Positions 54,995-64,000 of a DNA stretch of 64,000 bases are shown in pieces. The notes beneath the pieces were generated by a model, which saw only the letters and a program-made list of their open reading frames with translations, was not told the origin of the DNA and ran no database searches. The DNA lies in NCBI GenBank assembly GCA_947311845.1, contig CAMZMU010000041.1:132653505-132717504 (forward strand), in the 5' to 3' direction. This DNA is from Poa pratensis. Its lineage: Eukaryota; Streptophyta; Magnoliopsida; Poales; Poaceae. The position numbers and the translations under genes are program-made. The stretch's first letter is position 1. Each line of letters opens with the position of its first letter.

Positions 54995-57569
54995 TGAAAG
55001 GACACGGATGTCGCCCAGGGGGGGGGGGGGGGTGAATAGGCGATTTAAAATTCTTTACGGTTTAGGCTTGAATAAATGCGGAATAAAACTAGCGTTTAAT
55101 TTATCAAGCACGAAACCTAAACAAGCTAGGTTTATCTATATGCACCAACAACTTATGCTATGCAAGATAAGCAACTAAGTGATAGCAAGATATATTACTT
55201 CAAGCTCGATGGCTATCACCAAGTAAATTGCATAAGTAAGAAGCTCGGGTATAGAAATACCGAGGCACTTGGAGACGATGATTTATCCCGAAGTTCACTT
55301 CCCAATGGAAGCTAGTCTCCGTTGGAGCGGTGCGGAGTCACAAAGTGATCCCCGAATAGCCGTCAAATGGCACACCGTAATCTCCTTCGTGCCTCCACCA
55401 ATGCGGAGTGCCACGATCCACTATGGGACACTTGAGGGTGGTCACCAAACCCGTACAAGGATGAGGCACACTCCACAACTTAATTAGAGGCTCTCACCGA
55501 ATTCCCGCGGCTCCCAAAGCCACAAGAATCACAAGGTTGGGGCGCGACTCCACAACTTAATTGGAGGCTCCCAACTATCCCGCGAGCCACCAAAACTCCG
55601 AGATCAACAAGGACCGTCTAGGGCACTCCAAGTACCCAAGAGGACAAGCTCTAGGGCACCCCAAGTACCCAAGAGTAACAAGCTTCTCAACTTCGATTTC
55701 CACGTATCACCGTGGAGAACTCAAACCGATGCAACCGATGCAATGGGCAAGAACAGAAGAAGTGCTCAAAATCCTTCACTCTCAAATCCCACCAAAGCAA
55801 CTAATGCTATTGGGGGGAGAAGAGAGGAAGAACAAAGAAGAACACCAAATTCTCCAAGATCTAGATCCAAAAAGCTTCCCCTCACTTAGAGGAGAGATTG
55901 ATTAGTGGAATGGTAGATCTAGATCTCCTCTCTCTTTTCCCTCTAATTGGAAGCAAGAATCATGGAGGAATAGAGAGGTAGCAAAGCTTCAAAGGGTCAA
56001 CTATGGGGGGCAAAACCGTGCTCAAGAGTTAGGGAACCGTTGGGGAAGAAGACCCCATTTTATAGTCCCAAAAATCCAACCGTTATGCAGTTTTCGTGCC
56101 GTCCGGAATGGATCTGTTTTTCACCCGGAATTCCGGACCGTCCGGAAATTTTCGGATTTCTACTTACTTGATTCCGGACGGATCCAGTACCGAAACAGCC
56201 AAAACCCGGAATCGGTCCGGAATGCGTTCGGAATTCCGACCCTCTCGGAATCCATCCGGAATTTTCCGAGTGGTTCGGAATTCCAGAAACATACATACGG
56301 AAAACGTGATATCTTTTACATACAAACTCCGTTTTCGATGTTCTTGGGCTCGTTGGAATCACCGCAACGAGCACGACAAGATGATGCAGGAAAACATCAT
56401 AGTACAACAAGGGAGTATAAAACCAAATGTAGAAAGGTGAAACCTCTCTATAGAAGATGAACCGGGAGAAACTCCAAAACCGACAACGCAACAAGTTTTT
56501 CATACGAAATCCGTTTTCGGTGAACTTGAGCTTGTTATGAAGTCACAACATGCTCCAAACCCTCATAAAGAGATAAGCCAAATAAGAACCAAGAAATATG
56601 AAGAAGGCAAGTATGCAAAGGTTTGAGCTCTCTCCAACTGATACGCTAAAGCTCAATGAGAGCCCCTCTTGATAGTACGGTATCTATCCTATAATCCGGT
56701 CTCCCAACTACCACGAGACCGGTAAAATAGAAACCCTATCATACCTTTGCCTTGCGCATTCCACTTGAGCTAGATGATGATGATTTGATCTCTTCAAGTG
56801 GACCACCTTTCTTGATTGCGCTTCGCTTGGTGAAGATCCACATATTCCCCCCCATACACCACTATGGGAGAGCCTCTTATCGGCATATCTTCACATGACC
56901 ATTATCTCCAAATGGGTGGCAAGCTTCAAGCATATGATATCTTCGAGATACTTCTTTGAACTTGCATGACTCAAGCTTGATGACGATCACCACTTGACGT
57001 CATCCTTCATGGGCTATATGAAATCTTCATTTGATGCAAGCCCATGAAAGATACCTAACCATACATAAAATGCCACACACATATCATGGGTTAGTTCACA
57101 AAGCTATATGGACAATTGCTTACCATACCAAGAGATACATGATCCCACTTGGTACATCTGTAGCTTTGTGTGTTGATCAAAATCTTGATCAACCTTGTAT
57201 CTTTTCTTCTCTTTTCAATAGATGATGTCTTGAAGATAACCATGAATGATCACTAATCCTTTTCTTCAAGACATACTTGCAATATGCTCAACTCACATAT
57301 GACCAATCATCGGATAACTCCTCGAATAATAACTTGGTCATCACATACTCTTCTTCTTGATCATATCAAGTATATATCCATACACCTCGATGATCTTGAT
57401 GCCAAATACTTATTATATCAATATTTCATGGCATCAACCTTGAATCCAACATATGGAGTTCAAGCATGGTCTATGGACAAACACTACAAGTATAACTCAA
57501 TGCAACCATTAGTCCATAGGGATTGTCATTAATTACCAAAACCACACATGGGGGCGCCATGCCCTTTCA
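54995..57569 (-). repeat. 3' LTR, about 2.6 kb
   Basis: Runs from tgaaagg to cctttca, so in element orientation it starts TGAAAGGGCATGG and ends CCGTGTCCTTTCA. It contains a run of 15 G at 55018-55032 (7 in the other LTR) and, at about 56096-56290, a dense cluster of tccgga and cggaatt motifs. No coding region was recognised. Confidence 0.88.
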
Positions 57570-60500
57570 ATCTCCCCCATTTTGGTAATTGATGACAATC
57601 TCTTTTACAAGGGTTTATATAATGAATTAAGCAACCATGCAAATCAACAAGCATGGATGCATGAGCATGAAAGGTAAATGCTTATGACCAAAACAAAAGC
57701 ATAAACCAAATTCCCTTAAACCCTATAAAACTTCTCCCCCATTGGCATCCATTTCCAAAATGGGCGAAAAATCTTAGAAGGTCAATATAGTATGAGCTCC
57801 CCCATAACGTGTGCATTTCTCAAAATATGAGTGAAATCAAATACACATATCCAATGACGAATAGTTGGAGAGAGCACAAACTATATTGAGGATCCAAAGA
57901 TTGCAAAAGAATGATATGGAAAACTTTTTACAATTCTCCAAATAAAAAGTAAGCAATCAAAAAGATCCAACTAACCAAATAAACACAAGATATTATGATT
58001 TGAGCAAAAGAGTGTTTTAAAGAAAATAGAGGAGCTCCCCAATATTTGTACACAATTTAGAATTATTGTATTTGAATACAAGGTGTACAAACATGGAATC
58101 CTCACTCCTCCGGTATCCTCTAAAACACAAAAACAAATGAATTCACAAGCTCAATAAGATGCAAATGAAAAACAAAGCTTGTGACATATCCCATGGTGAA
58201 GATTATTGGCTTGTAAGACAAGCAAGATCAAGGATATTCACCAAGATGAGAGCACCAAGATGTGATAAAATAGGATATGCACTCATAAATCAAATTCTTT
58301 TCGGAGTCACGCCAAAGAATCAAAAAGGAGTAAAAGAGGTGACACCGAAGAATTAGGATATCGAGTAAAGATGTAATTTCTCTCATGTATATAAGTTTCT
58401 AAGTGTACAACAATCATGAGATATATCCACAAAGAAACATGTACACAAAAATTAGTTACTAAGGAAAAGAAACACGATATCCAAAGGGAAGTCATAAAAT
58501 ATACACATATGATGTTTGTTTAGGATCATAGCCCATAGCTCAATATTCTCATATTGTATAATAATGAACTTCAAATTCAACCTCAACACAAGCATCACAA
58601 ATATCACTAAGGGAAAAGGAGATAGTTGGGATGCGTTGAGGAAAGCAACAAGTATCATAAGAGCTACATAGAATTTGCAATAGCTACAACAAAAGCAAAT
58701 AAATACTTTTCATGCCATGATGAAACCTACACAAGGTTGAATGCTATAAAAGTATGCATGAGGGTGGATACTTGTTACCGAGATGGCATGGGGTTGATGT
58801 AGTAGATAAGAATTTATCAACCATCCTAGCTTGGCTCCAATAAGCATGTGGTGAAGACACTTTCATTGTAAATGAGACAAGCATCCAATGCATCTCCATG
58901 TACCTAAAACACATTCAAGTAAAATTGTTCCCAAACTAATTGGGTCCAAGTAGTTAGTCAAACTACAATACATAGAAGGAACTCCACATAAATATGTGCA
59001 TATAGATATGAAATTGAATTTCATGCACATCTTAGCCGATTTAGGATTCCGTGGAGTTTCACCTATATATTGGCACAAAGAAGGAAAGCATGCCATAAAA
59101 TAAACATGTAGTAGATATGCATGCCTATTAACTTTAATAACCAAAGGAGATACAATTTGGACAAATATCAAGAAATCAAAGAGGTCCAAATTATATCAAA
59201 GATCCAAATCAAAAATTGATTTAGAGAAGCCAATTGAAACTAAAACAAACCAACACATGATTGAAAGATACCAATTGGACAAAGATATCAAAAAGAAAAT
59301 AAGATACCAATTAATCAATAATAAAAGGACTAGATATCAAATTTCCAAAAGAGATACCAAAAGAGAGAGAGATGTTAATCAACGAATGATATAACCCACT
59401 CCCAAAGAGAGATGCCAATTGGGACAAACTCTCAAAAAGAAAGAGCGGGTTCCAACAAATAAACCACACCCTCTACACTTTTCATGATGGCACAAAGTAC
59501 CAAGCCGAAAAGGTTTGTCTTCCATGAGACATGTCATCGGGATCAAAGACCAATGGAAAGGATCAAATACAATAGAATATAAATAGTGTTTAAAAGATAC
59601 ATGATAGCTCTCCCAACAAAAGTGCATTATTTATGATCTTGTATTTGAATACACAATGCACACACATGGAATCATCGCTCTCAAATATCTATTCAAACAC
59701 TAGTCATATATCAAGAAAAAGCAATAAGATCCAATACTAATGAAAATATAAGTTGTACTCAATATAGGATAGCTCACCCAAGAATAGTGCATTATCTATA
59801 AGTAGCCTTTGAATGCAAGGTGCACAATGATGGGATCAATGCCTCTCCTACACCAAATAAAACACTAGGAAAGTTTGAGTAAAGCAAAATGATCCACAAG
59901 AGGTAAGGAAGACAAGGAGTTAAAACACATTAATTTTTGGCAAGAAATAAGGCAATAAAATCAAGAGCCAATATGAAGATGATCTACAAATTTCACCACA
60001 ATTATGTATCATTGTCATGGACAAGGAGTATATGTAGAAATTTCTTAGTGGTGTATTGGATTGATATTCAAGATCATCTTCACAACAATAAGCACATGGT
60101 GAAGGATAAGATTTAAGCGCGATGCTTATGTAGATAAATGTTCTTGATAGCTTCAAATATTCACGCGATAATGCAAAGCAACTACAAAGAGTGCTTTGAA
60201 GCAATCGGTTTCCCAAAGAGATATATGAGAACATATTAGAGGAAAACCTTACCAAGAACATTCATCACAAACAAGATCCAAAGTGTGAGTAAGTAAAAAC
60301 ATTTAAGCAAATGGGAACTTGTTTGAGAAACATGCCACATAGGAATAAGATAATTAACAATATCAATTCTAGGTGGCAATACCTCACATGTTCACATTGT
60401 CTAGGTTTGTAATATGCACATAGCTTATTACTCCCCCATAATGTGATAATCCATTTATTCTCCACAAGAGGCAAATAAAACCAACTAGAGATAATTAATG

Positions 60501-61050
60501 GACATTATAGAATTTGAATTTCTCATGAGCATGACATACCACATAGAGACTAGATAAATTGATATATCAACTAAGTGGTATTCCTCATGTATGTACATTT
60601 TTAGGATTGTGAAGTGCAAGCATATCACTCCCCCAAAATGGGATAGTCCATTAATCTCTCAAAAGAGCCAATTAAGATATAAGCAAGTTGATATAAAGGC
60701 TCAACACAAACTCACACATACATGGTGTGCAAACCAACATACACATACTTGATTCTCAAGATAAGTAAGTAGAGAGCACAACACATACAAACACTAGCAA
60801 GGTACAAAACCAAACACATGCAAGGGTGCAAGCAACTTTCAATGTATGTATGATTTAAACACAAGTTACCGCAAGGAGGAACATTGGATATGAGATAGAA
60901 CAATATAATCCAAATGACTTGGCTTGAGAGAATATAATTGATGAAGATCCCTTAATTCTTCATGATGTAGCCAAGTCTCCAATGCCCTCCACCAACACCT
61001 ATTGATCAAGTTTTAACTTGTTGGTCCCCAACCAAGTTGGGTCCTAAGAG
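57570..61050 (-). other. Non-coding internal spacer of the LTR retrotransposon
   Basis: A-rich on the plus strand with no conserved domain on either strand. The polypurine tract (minus strand ccaaaatgggggagat, 57570-57585) borders the 3' LTR. The stretch cactcccccaaaatggg and similar pieces recur at about 57590, 57745, 60430 and 60630. Confidence 0.65.
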
Positions 61051-61051
61051 G

Positions 61052-63373
61052 TTAGTCACAATAGGCTTGGCAACCCAAATGGTCTTTTCTTGACACCACT
61101 TTGAGTACCAACATATTTGGCAAACACATTGCCAACTTATCCTTCCTAATAGAATAAGCATTATCAATTATTATGGGGTTGGATAAGTTACCACTAGTGC
61201 ATGAAGAAGCAAAATGACCCTTCTCACGACATATGTAGCAACATTTGCTTCCTCCTTTCTTCTTAGTTGAAGCTTCATCATGAGGAGGCATGCCATGGTT
61301 CTTCTTGGGAAGGGACCGTTCTTCATCTTGATGAACTTGAGTTTGAACTTGAGGCTCTTCCCTTGTTGCTTCTTGCTAAGAGATTTCTTCTTCAAAGGGC
61401 AAGATCTAACATGGTGCCCTTCAACTTTGCACTTGAAGCAAGTGATCTTGGCCGAATTCTTGACTTGTTCTTGGCCCTTCTTTTTCTTGTTATACTTGGA
61501 CTTGTTCTTACTATTGGAGTTGAATCCAAGTCCACTCTTGTCATTGGGGCGTCTTTGCACACTCAACATGTTGTCAAGTGTGGGCTTCCCATCATGACGC
61601 TTTTCCAAGTCTTTCTTCAAAGAAGTGACTTGGGCCTTGAGCTCTTTTAATTCCTCTACATGGTTAGTATCAACAAAAACACTAGAGGAAGTAGAAGCTT
61701 CATTGTTAGAGCAAAAGGCATGGAAAGTAATTCATCACAAGATGTAGCAATATTATGAGTGGATGAATTACTAGGACTAGCACATGGCAATAAAGCATTT
61801 GAGTAGAAGTTGTGCCATTGTCCACATGAGGCTCACAAGATTTACCTTTGTAATAATAGCCTCATGAGCTAACTTTAGCTTATCATAGGAGACTAGAAGA
61901 TCCTCATGAGAGCTCGAGAGCTTTTCATGGCTTTCTTCCAATTTCCCATATTTGCTAGATAGCAATGCAAGTTGAGCCCTTAGCTCAACATTCTCCGTTA
62001 ATATGGATGCTTCACAAGAGATAGAGTTAGTAGCACAAGCATCATTATTTATGACAATAGGAGAAAGTAACTTGGCAAGCTCTTTAGAGTGAGAAGCTTT
62101 AAGTTGCGCATGAGACTCGGTGAGTTTGATGAGCTCACCCTTAGTGACCCTAGAGCCATTATCTAGGTGCTCAAAATCCTCAAGGAGTTTGGCATGTGCA
62201 TCTATAAGCTTACCATTTGTTATTTTGAAATCATTAGCCACTTTAAGAGATCTATCATGGGATCCCTTTACTCTAGAAAGTTCGAGAGCAAAAGTTTCCT
62301 CAAGAGTCTTGCTTGTTTGTTCTTCTTCAAGAGCTTCCTTGAGATCGGCGATCTCTTCCGCATACTTGTATTCGCGGTTAAGCTTTCATCAATGTGAGCT
62401 TCCAACTCCTCAATGGTAAGTTTGCGCTTAACAAGGGTAGACATGATTTCTAAGAAGTTAGCACGAGCATCTTTATTCTTTGAAAGAGAAAGAATAACCA
62501 TTTTACCCTTCTCGAGTATGGAAGCATCATTATCATTTTGTTCATTTTCCTCATCATATCATCATGAGATATATTGGGATCCAAAGTAGGAGATACCTCG
62601 GAAGCTTTAGCCATAAGGCAAAAGTGAGTACATGATGATGACGATGAAGAATTACTTGAGTCACCATTTAAATCCATATCTTGTTCCATGGAGTGTTCGG
62701 TTTCCTCTACATTGTTAGCCAAACATACTAGAGGAAATAGAACCATTTTTATCATGGCAACAAGTATAGAGAGCATATCATCACAAGGATTAATCAAGCA
62801 ATTTGTACACGATATGCAAGGACTATCAACACAAGCATGTAGATCATTTTTGGTTCTAGATGCGTTTAAGTCCAAAGATAAATCATTGCAATAAGATAGT
62901 GGTGAAGTATCATCAACAATAAGCTTACTATCATTATTGCAATATCTATCACTACTCACCATTGCATTACTTTGTGGCTTGCCACATGTAGGTGAAGTAG
63001 AAGAAGTTGAGAACTCATCACGGCCGGAAGTGGAGGGACAACAATCATCTCCACAATTCTTGGACACATCATATTTATCTTGAAGCTTGGTCCAAAGCTC
63101 ATGAGCATTCCGAAAAGGAGAGACCGACATAATAACTACATCGCTCAAAGCATTGAAAATCACATTAGAAGCTTGAGCATTTAGATAGGAATTATTCTCA
63201 TCCAATAAAGATAATCTTTTGGGATTCCTTGGAGGAGAATAACCCCTATCTAGAATTCGCTCTATGTATGGGTCAATGACCCGAAGAATATCAAGAATGC
63301 GAATTTTCCAAACATCATAATTTGTGCCATCTAATATAAAAGAAGCATTGTGCACTAGTTCACTAGACGACAT
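61052..63373 (-). pseudogene. gag gene of the LTR retrotransposon, frame-shifted
   Basis: It starts MSSSELVHNASFILDGTNYD then VWKIRILDILRVI, the N-terminal part of Copia-type gag (UBN2 class), with ELWTKLQDKYDVS further on. A coiled-coil region (KLEESHEKLSSSHEDLLVSY) follows in another frame, then two CCHC zinc knuckles: CFKCKVEGHHVRSC and CYICREKGHFASSC. The frame changes several times (for example near 62480 and 62250). It would bind the element's RNA and form the particle. The conserved order despite shifts shows a gag of usual layout. Confidence 0.8.
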
Positions 63374-63413
63374 CTTTACTCTCCAGGCGGTGAAGCCAAT
63401 AAGGAGAGAACCC

Positions 63414-63425
63414 GCTCTGATACCA
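63414..63425 (-). other. Primer-binding site of the LTR retrotransposon
   Basis: The minus strand reads TGGTATCAGAGC two bases downstream of the 5' LTR, complementary to the 3' end of initiator methionine tRNA, the usual primer of plant Copia elements. Confidence 0.85.
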
Positions 63426-63427
63426 AT

Positions 63428-64000
63428 TGAAAGGACACGGATGTCGCCTAGAGGGGGGGTGAATAGGCGATTTAAAATTCTTTACGGTTTAGGCTTGAAT
63501 AAATGCGGAATAAAACTAGCGTTTAATTTATCAAGCACGAAACCTAAACAAGCTAGGTTTACCTATGTGCACCAACAACTTATGCTAAACAAGATAAGCA
63601 ACTATGTGATAGCAAGATATATTACTTCAAGCTCGATGGCTATCACAAAGTAAATTGCATAAGTAAGAAGCTCGGGTATAGAAATACCGAGGCACTTGGA
63701 GACGATGATTTATCCCGAAGTTCACTTCCCAATGGAAGCTAGTCTCCGTTGGAGCGGTGCGGAGTCACAAAGTGATCCCCGAATAGCCGTCAAATGGCAC
63801 ACCGTAATCTCCTTCGTGCCTCCACCAATGCGGAGTGCCACGAACCACTATGGGACACTTGAGGGTGGTCACCGAACCCGTACAAGGATGAGGCACACTC
63901 CACAACTTAATTGGAGGCTCTCACCGAATTCCCGCGGCTCCCAAAGCCACAAGAATCACAAGGTTGGGGCGCGACTCCACAACTTAATTGGAGGCTCCCA
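63428..64000 (-). repeat. 5' LTR, partial
   Basis: Matches 54995-55580 with 11 substitutions and a shorter G run (gaggggggg). It continues beyond the window. Confidence 0.9.

Larger units (their letters stand above)
54995..64000 (-). mobile_element. Non-autonomous LTR retrotransposon (Copia-like gag), cut by the window end
   Basis: Two direct repeats begin tgaaaggacacggatgtcgc (54995 and 63428). The element lies on the minus strand: the 5' LTR is at the right edge and the 3' LTR at 54995-57569. A primer-binding site and a polypurine tract adjoin the LTRs at the right places. Inside only gag-like coding was recognised; reverse transcriptase, integrase and RNase H motifs were not found, so the element would depend on a partner. 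Eleven substitutions over about 570 shared LTR bases (about 2%) suggest insertion well under a few million years ago. Confidence 0.88.

Overview
This is a plant nuclear window, almost certainly from a Triticeae grass (the wheat, Aegilops and barley group). The basis is intron-rich genes whose products match plant-specific families (DA1 peptidase, CBL calcium sensor, MATE/DETOXIFICATION transporter), and intergenic DNA packed with grass transposons: Stowaway MITEs ending in CTCCCTCCG, a PIF/Harbinger element, hAT elements, a MULE, Helitron-like ends, LINE remnants and a gag-only LTR retrotransposon. Nothing bacterial or organellar was seen.

Layout. 418-1998 (-): five-exon gene for a putative TPX2-like cell-cycle microtubule protein. 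7601-9720: PIF/Harbinger transposon with a broken transposase. 10.0-16.7 kb (+): DA1-type ubiquitin-activated peptidase (UIM, LIM, HEMMH). 17853-22909 (-): intact eight-exon MATE transporter; an orphan copy of its first exon lies at 33217-33429 (-). 27-39 kb: transposon-dominated, including a three-level nest (hAT, then LINE, then MULE) at 31304-33056. 39572-44066: two Helitron-like elements carrying gene-like exons. 44492-49712 (+): eight-exon CBL2/CBL3-type calcium sensor with DNA transposons and a LINE tail in its introns. 53038-53289 (-): small secreted-peptide precursor. 54995-64000 (-): LTR retrotransposon with one complete 2.6-kb LTR, a decayed gag and a second LTR cut by the window edge.

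The genes do not form a pathway; each looks independently transcribed. The main quality signal is that the TPX2-like, DA1 and CBL genes and the Harbinger transposase are each broken only by single missing G or C bases in short G/C runs, while their splice sites and flanking frames are otherwise coherent. I read this mainly as probable base-calling or assembly error, so these genes may be functional in the organism. Exon models come from reading splice signals and family knowledge by eye; no search was run.
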